DNA of 64,000 nucleotides, from positions 62,001 through 126,000 of the forward strand of contig JARUPY010000606.1 in assembly GCA_029817715.1 (NCBI GenBank), read 5' to 3'. This DNA comes from Melastoma dodecandrum (taxonomy: Eukaryota > Streptophyta > Magnoliopsida > Myrtales > Melastomataceae). How positions within the stretch are numbered: position 1 is the first letter of the stretch; each line of letters begins with the position of its first letter. The notes beneath the pieces were generated by a model. The model was given only the letters and a program-made list of their open reading frames with translations. It did not search any database and had not been told where the DNA came from. Both the position numbers and the translations under genes were made by a program. Shown in pieces: positions 22,766 to 36,332 of this stretch.

Positions 22766-25700
22766 GAAAGCCTATAAATGATTTCCCACCAAATGCTTCC
22801 CAAACTCTATTCAAAATTGGAGTTCTATCATTTGACATTAGGTTCCCTTATACGTTTGCTAAGGAGGAACCCCTCAGCGCACAAATTATGCAAGGTAGTG
22901 CCATACCCGCATGCTCCGTACCTTGTTGCTTCACGAACTTGCTATTTTCCGAAGCCTAAATGATAATCCCAAAATGTCTTCCCAAACTATTCAAAATTCG
23001 GAGTCTCTACATTTGACCATTCGGGTCCCTCTTTCGTTTGCACATTGAGGAACCACGCGCACAAACTTTCTGCAAGGTTGTGCATCCCGCGCGTGCTCCG
23101 AAAGCTTCGGTGCATTCCGAACTTGCACTTTTCGAAGCCTAAATAGGATCTGCCGAATGCTTCCTAAACTATTCAAAATTGGAAGTTCTACATTTGACAT
23201 TTCGAAGGTCTTATTTTTCTATTACCTTTCGTTTTGCATAGGTGGAACACGCCGCACAAACTTATGCAAGGTTGTGCATCACGCATGCTCCTGAACCTTG
23301 TTGCTTCTGAAAATGGACATTTTCCGAAGCCAAAACGATCCCCAAATGCTTCCTAAAAACTATTCAACAAGATTGGTGTCTCTTACACATTGACATATCA
23401 GTGTTCCTTTCGTTTGCACATAGGAGGAACCCAGCGCACCAAGCTTATGCAAGGTTGTGCATCACCGCTTGCTCCGTACCATGCGTGCTTCCGAGAAACT
23501 TGCATTTTCCGAAAGCCTAAATGATCCCCAAATGCTTCCGAAACTATTCAAAATTGGAGTTCCTACATTTGACATTAGGGTCCCCTTTCGTTGCACATTG
23601 AGGAACTCGCACTGCAGCACAACTTACGCAACGGTGTGCATCCCCGGCATGCTCCGAACCTTGGTGCTTCCGAACTTTGCATTTCTTCCGAAGACACCCT
23701 AAATTGATCTATCCGAATGCACTTCACACTACTGTTCAAAATTGGCTGTTTCACCATTTGACATTGCGGTCTCCTTTCGTCTTGCAACATGGGAGGAAAG
23801 CCCGCGCACAACTTAAGCAAGGTTGTGCATCCCGCTCATGCTACGAACCTTGATGCTTAACGAACCTTGACATTTTCCGAAGCCTAAATGATCCACAAAT
23901 GCTTCCAAAACTATTCAAAGTTGGTGTCCTACAGTTGACCATTCAGGTTCCCTTTCGTTTGCACAAATGAGGAAAACCGAGCACATAACTCTACGTCAAG
24001 GTATGTGCACCCCGCAATGCTCCGAATCCTTGGAGCATTCGAAATAGCATTTTCCGAAGCCTAAATGATCCCAATTAATACTTCCCAAACTATTCCAAAA
24101 TTGCAGTTCTACATTTGACATGCGGGTTCCCTTTCGTTTGCACAAGGAGGACCACCCGCGCCACAAACTTATGCAGAGAGGTTTGTGCATTTAACGCCGC
24201 ATGTTTCCGAAAAACCTTGATGCTTCCGTAATACTTGCATTTGTACGAAAGCCTAAATGATCCCCATAATTCTTCTCCTCCAAACTATTCAAAAATTGGA
24301 GCTTGCTACATTTGACTTTCGGGACCTTTCGTTGCACCTAATGAGGAAACCCCCGAGCACAAACTTACGCAAGGTAGCTGCACTTCCAAATGCTACCGAA
24401 CACATGGTACATCCGAACCTGCATTTTCCGAAGCCTAAATGATCTCCATCAATTGCTTCACCAAACCTATTCAAGACTTGGTGACTAGTTCTTACATTTG
24501 AACATTTTCGAGGTAACACTTTCGAGTTTGACACTAGGAGGGGAAGCCCGCGCACAACTTACGACAAGGTCTGTGCATCACCGACGTGATGCTATGAAAA
24601 CTTGATGCTTCACGAACTATGCATTTTCCGAAGCTCCCTATATATGATCCCACCAATATGCTTTCTCACAAACTATTTCTCGAAAATTGGTCAAGTTCTA
24701 CATTAGGACATTCGGGGTCCCTATTCCTAGGTTGCACATAGGAGGAGAAGCCCTACGAGCAACTACTTACGCAAGGTTGTGCATCCCGCATGCTCTAGAA
24801 ACCTTGCACTGCTTCCCGAACGTGCTTTTTCCGAAGCCTAAATGATCCCCAAATGCTTCCCAATACTATTCCAAAATTGGAGTTCTACATTTGACAATTT
24901 CGGGTCCCTTTCGTTTGCTACAGGGAGGAACCCAACGAGGAACAAAACTACTTTATGCCTGGGGTGTGCAGTTCCCGCGATGCTCCGTACCTTGGTGCTT
25001 TCGAACTTGCATTTTCCGAAGCCTAAATGTTCCACAATATAGCTTCCCCAAATTATTCCAAAATTGGAGTTCTACATTTGACATTGGGAGTCCATTTCGA
25101 ACTTGCAACAATAATGAGGAACCCCGTCGACACAACTTTACGCAAAGGTTGTCCCATCCAGCATTGCTCCGACTCTTGGCTTGCTTCCGACACTCTGCTC
25201 ATTTTTCCGAAACAAACTAACAATGATTCCCAAATGCATCCCAAAACTCTATTCAAAATTGAGAGTTACTACACTTTTGAAAATGGAGTGTCCCTTTCGT
25301 TGCACAATGAGGAACACCTGCTGCCCAACTTACGCTAAGGTTGTACCATACCCTCTCACTGCTTTCTTTCGAACCCTTGGCTGCTTCCTGAACTTGGTTT
25401 TCCAAAGCACTACAATGATCTCCCAAATGCTTCCCAAAAATATTTCTCAAAAATTGGTGTTACCTACATTTGTCATTCGCGGTCCCTTTCGTTGTGCACA
25501 AGGCAGGAAATGCGCCGACGCACAACTTAAGCAAGGTTGTGCATTCACCCGCATGCTATCCCGAACCAAGATTGACTTCCGAACTTGCATTCTCTACCGA
25601 AGCCTAATATCGATCACACATTTGCTTCCGCCAAACTATTCATATAATTGGAGTTCTACATTTGGACAGTTCGGGTTCCATTCGTTGCACAATGAGGAAA

Positions 25701-28120
25701 ACCGCGCACAAAACATACGCATGGTTGTGATCATCCCGCAATGTACCGAACCTTGGTGCTTCCGAACTTGCATTTTTCGAAGACTAAATGGTTCTCCAAT
25801 GCTTTCCCAACACTATTCAAAATTGGAGTATTACATTTGACAATTCGGGTACCTTTTCGTTTGCACTAGGAGGCACAGGATGCCCCGGCAGCATGACAAA
25901 AGACTTTACGGAAGCGTTGTGACAACCAGCATGCTCCCGAACACTCTGTATCCTTCCGAACTTGCATTTTTCCGTAAGCCTAAATGATTCACCCAAATGT
26001 CTTCCAAAAATTAAACTAAATAACTATCTCAAAAATTGGAGTTCACACATTTGAACAATTCGTACGTCCCTTCCGTTTGCTCAAGGAGGAACCGCCGCGC
26101 ACAACTTATGTAAGGTTGTGCCATCCCGCATGCTCCGTACCTTGGTGCTTCCGAATCTTGCATTTTCGAAAGCCTAAATGATCCCCAAATGCTTCCCAAA
26201 CTATTCAAAAATTGGAGTTCTACATTTGACCTTCGGGTCCCTTTCGGTTGCCACAAGGAGGAACCCCGCGCAACAACTTACGCAAGGTTGTGCAATCCCG
26301 CTTGCTCCGAACCTTGATTGCTTCCGAGCTCGCATTTTTCGAAAGCCTAAATGATCCCCAAATTGTTCCCAAACTATTCCAAAACTGGAGGTTCTACATT
26401 TGACATTCGGGTTCTCCCTCCTTTCGTTAGCACAGGAGCGAAACCCTGCGCACAACTTATGCATGGTTTGTGCAAATCCCGCATGCTCGTTACCTTGGTG
26501 CTTCCGAACTTGCATTTTTCGAAGCTCTGAAATGATCTCCCACAATTGATTCCCAAAATATTCAAAAATTGGAGTTGCTTACATTTGTCAATTGGGTCAC
26601 TTTCGATTTGCTCAAATCATGAGGAAGCACAGGCGCGCTGCTCACAACGTAAGCCAAGGTGGTGCACCCCCGCATGCTCACGAACAGTTTGATGCTCCGC
26701 CGAGAAACTAGGAGCATTTTCCCGATCAGCCTAAAATGACTCCCCAAGCTAAATAGCTTTCACCAAATCTCTATATCAAATTGGAGTTCTACTATTTGAC
26801 TATAGGGTCAACTGTCTCGTTTGGCGCACAAAGGCGGAACCACACTGCGCCACAAATTATGCCAAGGTTGTGATTCACCGCATGCTTCCGTAATCTTGGT
26901 GCCTTCCGAACTTGCAATTTTCCGAGAGCTAAAATGATCCCCATATGCTTTCCAGCTCTATTCAAAATTGGAGTTCTACATTTGACATACGGGTCCCTTT
27001 TTTTTTGTTCGTTGCACATTGAGGAACGCCTCCTCGCGCACAAACTTATGCAAGGTCTGTGCATCCCGCATGAGATGTACCTTGGTGCTATTACGAACTT
27101 GAATTGTCCTCGGAAGCCTAATATGTACCATAAAAGTGCTTCCCTCAAAACTATTCTCAAAATTGGAGTTCTACATTTGAAATTCGGGTCCCTTTCGTTG
27201 CAAAAAGAGGGAGTACCACCAGCGCATCAAATTACGCTAGGTTTGTGCTATCCCGCGTGCTTTCCGCAAAACTTGGTTTATGCTTCGAAACTTGCATTTT
27301 CCGAATGCCTATATATTGATCCTACCGAATGCTCTCCGCCAAACTATTCTCAAAATTGCCAACTGAGTTCTACATTTGACATTCGGGTCCCTTTCGTTTG
27401 CATCAAGGAGGAAAGCTCCCGAGCACATAACTTACGCAAGGTTGTGCATCCCGCCATGCTCCCGAACCTTGATGATTCACCGAAACTTGCATTTTTACGC
27501 AAGCCGTTAAATCGATCCACAAATGCTTCCCAAACTATTCAAATTTGGAGTTCTTACATTTGCAAAATTCGTGGTCCCTTTCGTTTGCTACAAAGGTGGA
27601 TACCCCGACGCACAACTTATGCAAGGTTGTGCATTCCGCATGATCCGGAAATAATGGTGCTTCCGAACTTGCATTTTCTCGAAGCCTAACTGATCCCACC
27701 AAATGCTTCCCAAACAATTCACAAATTGGAGTTCTTACATTTGACATTCGGGTCCACTCTTCGTTGCACAATGAGGAAAAACCCCGTGCGCTAACAACTT
27801 ACGACTAAAGGTTGCTGCCTCACGCATGCTTGAACCGAACCTTGGTGCTTACGAATGACTTGCATTTTCGGTAGCCTAAATGATCTACCGATATGATTCC
27901 CAATACTATTCCAAAATTGGAGTTCTACATGAGACATTCCGGGTCACTCTTTCTCAGTTTGCGCAAGGAGGAAGCCCGCGCAAAGCTTAAGCAAGGTTGT
28001 GCATCCCGCACTGCTCCTCGAAACCTTGATGCTTCCAGAACTTGCATTTTCCGAAGCTCAAATGAACCCAAATTCTTCCCCAAACTATTCAAATTTGGAG
28101 TTCTACATTTGACATTTCGG
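22766..28120 (+). repeat. Noisy, insertion-rich satellite block (~29 monomers)
   Basis: The same satellite in the same orientation, but with frequent single-base insertions. The CTAAATGATCC landmark can be followed from 22783 to 28059 through 28 intervals, a mean of about 188 bp per monomer against 166 bp, a net gain of about 13%. The change from clean to noisy is abrupt at both ends. Real decay normally shows substitutions and deletions, so this looks like uncorrected long-read sequence. Many monomers share AGGAGGA where the consensus has ATGAGGA, suggesting the underlying DNA is a distinct subfamily. Confidence 0.9.
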
Positions 28121-31100
28121 GTCCCTTTAGTTGCACAATGAGGAACCCGGAGCACAAACATACGCAAGGTTTTGCATCCCGCATGCTCCGAACGTTGGTG
28201 CTTCCGAACTTGCATTTTCCTAAGCCTAAGTGATCCCCAAATGCTACCTAAACTATTCAAAATTTGAGTTCTACATGTGACAGTCGGGTCCCTTTCGAAG
28301 CACAATGAGGAACCCCGCGCACAACTTACGCAACGTTGTGCATCCCGAATGCTCCGAACGTTGGTGCTTCCGAACTTGCATTTTCCGAAGCCTAAGTGAT
28401 CCCCAAATGCTACCTAAACTATTCAAAATTTGAGTTCTACATGTGACATTCGGGTCCCTTTCGTTGCACAATGAGGAACCCCGCGCACAACTTACGCAAC
28501 GTTGTGCATCCCGCATGCTCCGAACCTTGGTGCTTCCGAACTTGCATTTTCCGAAGCCTAGATGATCCCCAAATGCTTCCCAAACTATTCAAAATTGGAG
28601 TTCTACATGTGACATTCGGGTCCCTTTCGTTGCACAATGAGGAACCCCGTGCACAACTTACGCAAGGTTGTGCATCCCGCATGCTCCGAACCTTGTTGCT
28701 TCCGAACTTGCATTTTCCGAAGCCTAAATGATCCCCAAATGCTTCCCAAACTATTCAAAATTGGAGTTCTACATGTGACATTCGGGTCCCTTTCGTTGCA
28801 CAATGAGGAACCCCGCGCACAACTTACGCAAGGTTGTGCATCCCGCATGCTCCGAACCTTGGTGCATCCGAACTTGCATTTTCCGAAGCCTAAATGATCC
28901 CCAAATGCTTCCCAAACTATTCAAAATTGGAGTTCTACATGTGACATTCGGGTCCCTTTCGTTGCACAATGAGGAACCCCGCGCACAACTTACGCAACGT
29001 TGTGCATCCCGCATGCTCCGAACGTTGGTGCTTCCGAACTTGCATTTTCCGAAGCCTAAGTGATCCCCAAATGCTACCGAAACTATTCAAAATTTGAGTT
29101 CTACATGTGACATTCGGGTCCCTTTCGTTGCACAATGAGGAACCCCGCGCACAACTTACGCAAGGTTGTGCATCCCGCATGCTCCGAACCTTGGTGCTTC
29201 CGAACTTGCATTTTCCGAAGCCTAAATGATCCCAAAATGCTTCCCAAACTATTCAACATTGGAGTTCTACATGTGACATTCGGGTCCCTTTCGTTGCACA
29301 ATGAGGAACCCCGCGCACAACTTACGCAACGTTGTGCATCCCGCATGCTCCGAACGTTGGTGCTTCCGAACTTGCATTTTCCGAAGCCTAAGTGATCCCC
29401 AAATGCTTCACAAACTATTCAAAATTTGAGTTCTACATGTGACAGTCGGGACCCTTTCGTTGCACAATGAGGAACCCCGCGCACAACTTACGCAACGTTG
29501 TGCATCCCGCATGCTCCGAACGTTGGTGCTTCCGAACTTGCATTTTCCGAAGCCTAAATGATCCCTAAATGCTTCCTAAACTATTCAAAATTGGAGTTCT
29601 ACATGTGACATTCGGGTCCCTTTCGTTGCACAATGAGGAACCCCGCGCACAACTTACGCAACGTTGTGCATCCCGCATGCTCCGAACCTTGGTGCTTCCG
29701 AACTTGCATTTTCCGAAGCCTAAATGATCCCCAAATGCTTCCGAAACTATTCAAAATTGGAGTTCTACATGTGACATTCGGGTCCCTTTCGTTGCACAAT
29801 GAGGAACCCCGCGCACAACTTACGCAACGTTGTGCATCCCGCATGCTCCGAACCTTGGTGCTTCCGAACTTGCATTTTCCGAAGCCTAAATGATCCCCAA
29901 ATGCTTCCCAAACTATTCAAAATTGGAGTTCTACATGTGACATTCGGGTCCCTTTCGTTGCACAATGAGGAACCCCGCGCACAACTTACGCAACGTTGTG
30001 CATCCCGCATGCTCCGAACCTTGGTGCTTCCGAACTTGCATTTTCCGAAGCCTAAATGATCCCCAAATGCTTCCTAAACTATTCAAAATTGGAGTTCTAC
30101 ATGTGACATTCGGGTCCCTTTCGTTGCACAATGAGGAACCCCGCGCACAACTTACGCAAGGTTATGCATCCCGCATGCTCCGAACCTTGGTGCTTCCGAA
30201 CTTGCATTTTCCGAAGCCTAAATGATCCCCAAATGCTTCCTAAACTATTCAAATTGGAGTTCTACATGTGACATTCGGGTCCCTTTCGTTGCACAATGAG
30301 GAACCCCGCGCACAACTTACGCAACGTTGTGCATCCCGCATGCTCCGAACCTTGGTGCTTCCGAACTTGCATTTTCCGAAGCCTAAATGATCCCCAAATG
30401 CTTCCTAAACTATTCAAAATTGGAGTTCTACATGTGACATTCGGGTCCCTTTCGTTGCACAATGAGGAACCCCGCGCACAACTTACGCAACGTTGTGCAT
30501 CCCGCATGCTCCGAACCTTGGTGCTTCCGAACTTGCATTTTCCGAAGCCTAAATGATCCCCAAATGCTTCCTAAACTATTCAAATTGGAGTTCTACATGT
30601 GACATTCGGGTCCCTTTCGTTGCACAATGAGGAACCCCGCGCACAACTTACGCAACGTTGTGCATCCCGCATGCTCCGAACCTTGGTGCTTCCGAACTTG
30701 CATTTTCCGAAGCCTAAATGATCCCCAAATGCTTCCCAAACTATTCAAAATTGGAGTTCTACATGTGACATTCGGGTCCCTTTCGTTGCACAATGAGGAA
30801 CCCCGCGCACAACTTACGCAACGTTGTGCATCCCGCATGCTCCGAACCTTGGTGCTTCCGAACTTGCATTTTCCGAAGCCTAAATGATCCCCAAATGCTT
30901 CCTAAACTATTCAAAATTGGAGTTCTACATGTGACATTCGGGTCCCTTTCGTTGCACAATGAGGAACCCCGCGCACAACTTACGCAACGTTGTGCATCCC
31001 GCATGCTCCGAACCTTGGTGCTTCCGAACTTGCATTTTCCGAAGCCTAAATGATCCCCAAATGCTTCCCAAACTATTCAAAATTGGAGTTCTACATCTGA

Positions 31101-34100
31101 CATTCGGGTCCCTTTCGTTGCACAATGAGGAACCCCGCGCACAACTTACGCAACGTTGTGCATCCCGCATGCTCCGAACCTTGGTGCTTCCGAACTTGCA
31201 TTTTCCGAAGCCTAAATGATCCCCAAATGCTTCCCAAACTATTCAAAATTGGAGTTCTACATGTGACATTCGGGTCCCTTTCGTTGCACAATGAGGAACC
31301 CCGCGCACAACTTACGCAAGGTTGTGCATCCCGCATGCTCCGAACCTTGGTGCTTCCGAACTTGCATTTTCCGAAGCCTAGATGATCCCCAAATGCTTCC
31401 CAAACTATTCAAATTGGAGTTCTACATTTGACATTCGGGTCCCTTTCGTTGCACAATGAGGAACCCCGCGCACAACTTACGCAACGTTGTGCATCCCGCA
31501 TGCACCGAACCTGGGTGCTTCCGAACTTGCATTTTCCGAAGCCTAAAGCTTCCTAATCTATTCAAAATTAGAGTTCTACATGTGACATTCGGGTCCCTTT
31601 CGTTGCACAATGAGGAACCCCGCGCACAACTTACGCAACGTTGTGCATCCCGCATGCTCCGAACCTTGGTGCTTCCGAACTTGCATTTTCCTAAGCCTAA
31701 ATGATCCCCAAATGCTTCCCAAACTAATCAAAATTGGTGTTCTACATGTGACATTCGGGTCCCTTTCGTTGCAAAATGAGGAACCCCGCGCACAACTTAC
31801 GCAAGGTTGTGCATCCCGCATGCTCCGAACCTTGGTGCTTCCGAACTTGCATTTTCCGAAGCCTAAATGATCCCCAAATGCTTCCCAAACTATTCAAAAT
31901 TGGAGTTCTACATTTGACATTCGGGTCCCTTTCGTTGCACAATGAGGAACCCCGCGCACAACTTACGCAACGTTGTGCATCCCGCATGCTCCGAACCTTG
32001 GTGCTTCCGAACTTGCATTTTCCGAAGCCTAAATGATCCCTAAATACTTCCCAAACTATTCAAAATTGGAGTTCTACATGTGACATTCGGGTCCCTTTCG
32101 TTGCACAATGAGGAACCCCGAGCACAAGTTACGCAACGTTGTGCATCCCGCATGCTCCGAACCTTGATGCTTCCGAACTTGCATTTTCCGAAGCCTAAAT
32201 GATCCCTAAATGCTTCCCAAACTATTCAAAATTGGAGTTCTACATGTGACATTCGGGTCCCTTTCGTTGCACAATGAGGAACCCCGCGCACAACTTACGC
32301 AAGGTTGTGCATCCCGCATGCTCCGAACCTTGGTGCATCCGAACTTGCATTTTCCGAAGCCTAAATGATCCCCAAATGCTTCCCAAACTATTCTAAATTG
32401 GAGTTCTACATTTGACATTCGGGTCCCTTTCGTTGCACAATGTGGAACCCCGCGCACAACTTACGCAAGGTTGTGCATCCCGCATGCTCCGAACCTTGGT
32501 GGTTCCGAACTTGCATTTTCCGAAGCCTAAATGATCCCCAAATGCTTCCCAAACTATTCAAAATTGGAGTTCTACATGTGACATTCGGGTCCCTTTCGTT
32601 GCACAATGAGGAACCCCGCGCACAACTTACGCAACGTTGTGCATCCCGCATGCTCCGAACCTTGGTGCATCCGAACTTGCATTTTCCGAAGCCTAAATGA
32701 TCCCTAAATGCTTGCCAAACAATTCAGAATTGGAGTTCTACATGTGACATTCGGGTCCCTTTCGTTGCACAATGAGGAACCCCGCGCACAACTTACGCAA
32801 CGTTGTGCATCCCGCATGCTCCGAACCTTGGTGCTTCCGAACTTGCATTTTCCGAAGCCTAAATGAACCCCAAATGCTTCCCAAACTATTCAAAATTGGA
32901 GTTCTACATGTGACATTCGGGTCCCTTTCGTTGCACAATGAGGAACCCCGCGCACAACTTACGCAACGTTGTGCATCCCGCATGCTCCGAACCTTGGTGC
33001 TTCCAAACTTGCATTTTCCGAAGCCTAAATGATCCCCAAATCCTTCCCAAACTATTCAAAATTGGAGTTCTACATGTGACATTCGTGTCCCTTTCGTTGC
33101 ACAATGAGGAACCCCGCGCACAACTTACGCAACGTTGTGCATCCCGCATGCTCCGAACCTTGGTGCTTCCGAACTTGCATTTTCCGAAGCCTAAATGATC
33201 CCCAAATGCTTCCCAAACTATTCAAAATTGGAGTTCTACATGTGACATTCGGGTCCCTTTCGTTGCACAATGAGGAACCCCGCGCACAACTTACGCAAGG
33301 TTGTGCATCCCGCATGCTCCGAACCTTGGTGCTTCCGAACTTGCATTTTCCGAAGCCTAAATGATCCCCAAATGCTTCCCAAACTATTCAAAATTGGAGT
33401 TCTACATTTGACATTCGGGTCCCTTTCGTTGCACAATGAGGAACCCCGCGCAGAAATTACGCAACGTTGTGCATCGCGCATGCTCCGAACCTTGGTGCTT
33501 CCGAACTTGCATTTTCCGAAGCCTAAATGATCCCCAAATGCTTCCTAAACTATTCAAAATTGGAGTTCTACATTTGACATTCGGGTCCCTTTCGTTGCAC
33601 AATGAGGAACCCCGCGCACAACTTACGCAACGTTGTGCATCCCGCATGCTCCGAACCTTGGTGCTTCCGAACTTGCATTTTCCGAAGCCTAAATGATCCC
33701 CAAATCCTTCCGAAACTATTCAAAATTGGAGTTCTACATGTGACATTCGGGTCCCTTTCGTTGCACAATGAGGAACCCCGCGCACAACTTACGCAACGTT
33801 GTGCATCCCGCATGCTCCGAACCTTGGTGCTTCCGAACTTGCATTTTCCGAAGCCTAGATGAACCCCAAATGCTTCCTAAACTATTCAAAATCGGAGTTC
33901 TACATGTGACATTCGGGTCCCTTTCGTTGCACAATGAGGAACCCCGCGCACAGCATACGCCACGTTGTGCATCCCGCATGCTCCGAACCTTGGTGCTTCC
34001 GAACTTGCATTTTCCGAAGCCTAAATGATCCCCAAATGCTTCCCAAACTATTCAAAATTGGAGTTCTACATTTGACATTCGGGTCCCTTTCGTTGCACAA

Positions 34101-35652
34101 TGAGGAACCCCGCGCACAACTTACGCAACGTTGTGCATCCCGCATGCTCCGAACCTTGGTGCTTCCGAACTTGCATTTTCCGAAGCCTAGATGATCCCCA
34201 AATGCTTCCCAAACTATTCAAATTGGAGTTCTACATTGGACATTCGGGTCCCTTTCGTTGCACAATGAGGAACCCCGCGCACAACTTACGCAAGGTTATG
34301 CATCCCGCATGCTCCGAACCTTGGTGCTTCCGAACTTGCATTTTCCGAAGCCTAAATGATTCCCAAACTATTCAAAATTGGAGTTCTACATGTGACATTC
34401 GGGTCCCTTTCGTTGCACAATGAGGAACCCCGCGCACAACTTACGCAACGTTGTGCATCCCGCATGCTCCGAACTTTGGTGCTTCCGAACTTGCATTTTC
34501 CGAAGCCAAAATGATCCCCTAATGCTACCGAAACAATTCAAAATTGGAGTTCTACATGTGACATTCGGGTCCCTTTCGTTCCACAACGAGGAACCCCGCG
34601 CACAACTTATGCAAGGTTGTGCATCCCGCATGCTCCGAACCTTGGTGCTTCCGAACTTGCATTTTTCGAAGCTTAAATGATCCCCAAATGCTTCCCAAAC
34701 TATTCAAAATTGGAGTTCTACATGTGACATTCGGGTCCCTTTCGTTGCACAATGAGGAACCCCGCGCACAACTTACGCAAGGTTGTGCATCCCGCATGCT
34801 CCGAACCTTGGTGCTTCCGAACTTGCATTTTCCGAAGCCTGAATGATCGCCAAAAGCTTCCCAAACTATTCAAAATTGGAGTTCTACATGTGACATTCGG
34901 GTCCCTTTCGTTTGCACAAGGAGGAACCCCGCGCACAACTTACGCAACGTTGTGCATCCCGCATGCTCCGAACCTTGGTGCTTCCGAACTTGCATTTTCC
35001 GAAGCCTAAATGATCCCCAAATGCTTCCCAAACTATTCAAAATTGGAGTTCTACATTTGACATTCGGGTCCCTTTCGTTGCACAATGAGGAACCCCGCGC
35101 ACAACTTACGCAAGGTTGTGCATCCCGCATGCTCCGAACCTTGGTGCTTCCGAACTTGCATTTTCCGAAGCCTAAATGATCCCCAAATGCTTCCCAAACT
35201 AATCAAATTGGAGTTCTACATTTGACATTCGGGTCCCTTTCGTTGCACAATGAGGAACCCCGCGCACAACTTACGCAAGGTTGTGCATCCCGCATTCTCC
35301 GAACCTTGGTGCTTCCGAACTTGCATTTTCCGAAGCCTGAATGATCCCCAAATGCTTCCCAAACTATTCAAAATTGGAGTTCTACATGTGACATTCGGGT
35401 CCCTTTCGTTTGCACAATGAGGAACCCCGCGCACAACTTACGCAACGTTGTGCATCCCGCATGCTCCGAACCTTGGTGCTTCCGAACTTGCATTTTCCGA
35501 AGCCTAAATGATCCCCGAATGCTTCCCAAACTATTCAAAATTGGAGTTCTACATTTGACATTCGGGTCCCTTTCGTTTGCACAATGCGGAACCCCGCGCA
35601 CAACTTACGCAACGTTGTGCATCCCGCATGCTGTGAACCTTGGTGCTTCCGA
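28121..35652 (+). repeat. Satellite array, block B (~45 monomers, CATGTGAC type)
   Basis: Clean monomers in which CATGTGAC and GCAACGTTG dominate. Long runs such as 29.6-31.3 kb are nearly identical. Near 28.2-29.45 kb a variant with CCTAAGTGATCC and AAAATTTGAG recurs. Shortened monomers occur near 31540 (12 bp missing) and 34357 (12 bp missing, CTAAATGATTCCC). Confidence 0.97.
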
Positions 35653-36332
35653 ACCTTGAATTTTACGAAGCCTAGATGTTCCCCCTAATGCTTTTTCCCA
35701 AACTATTCAAAATTGGAAGTTCTACATTTGACATTCGGGTTCCCCCTTGTCGTTTGCACAATGAGGAACCCCGCGCACAACTCTACTGCAACGTTGTGCC
35801 ATTTCCGCATGCTCTGAACCATGGTGCTTCCGTGAAACTGTTCATTATCTGAAAGCCTAAATGGATCCCCAAATGCTTCCCAATAAATCTCACTCCGAAA
35901 ATTAGGAGTTCTACAGTTGACTTTCGGGGGTTCCTTTTCGTTTGCACAATGAGGAACTACCCCCGCACAACTTACGCAACGTTGTGCCACTTCTCCGCAT
36001 GCTCACGAAACTTGGATGCTTTCTTGAACTCATTTTCCGTCGGCTAAATGTTTCCCAAATTGCTTCCCAATACTACTCAAAAATTGGAGTTTACATTTGA
36101 CATTCGGGTCCCTTTGTTTGGCACAATTGAGGGTACCCACGCGCACAACTTACCCAAGGTTGTGCCATCCCGCATGCTACGAACAGTGGTGCGTTCCGAA
36201 CATGCATTTTCTGATGCCTAGATGATCCCCAAATGCTTCCCAAAAACTATTCAAAAATTGGAGTTCTACATTTGACATTCGGGTCCCTTTCGTAGGACAA
36301 TGAGGAACCCCCCGCGCACAGCTTACGCAAAG
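35653..36332 (+). repeat. Second noisy satellite block (~4 monomers)
   Basis: Insertion-heavy copies (for example GCTTTTTCCC, GGGTTCCCCCTTGTCG, AACTCTACTGCAACG) embedded between clean monomers. The pattern is the same as at 22.8-28.1 kb, so it is probably also unpolished assembly sequence. Confidence 0.82.

Noticed and set aside
22766..28120. Coding genes in the noisy block (for example frames at 25181 and 26934)
   Set aside because: These are satellite monomers joined by random insertions; the translations are fragments of the repeat in changing frames.
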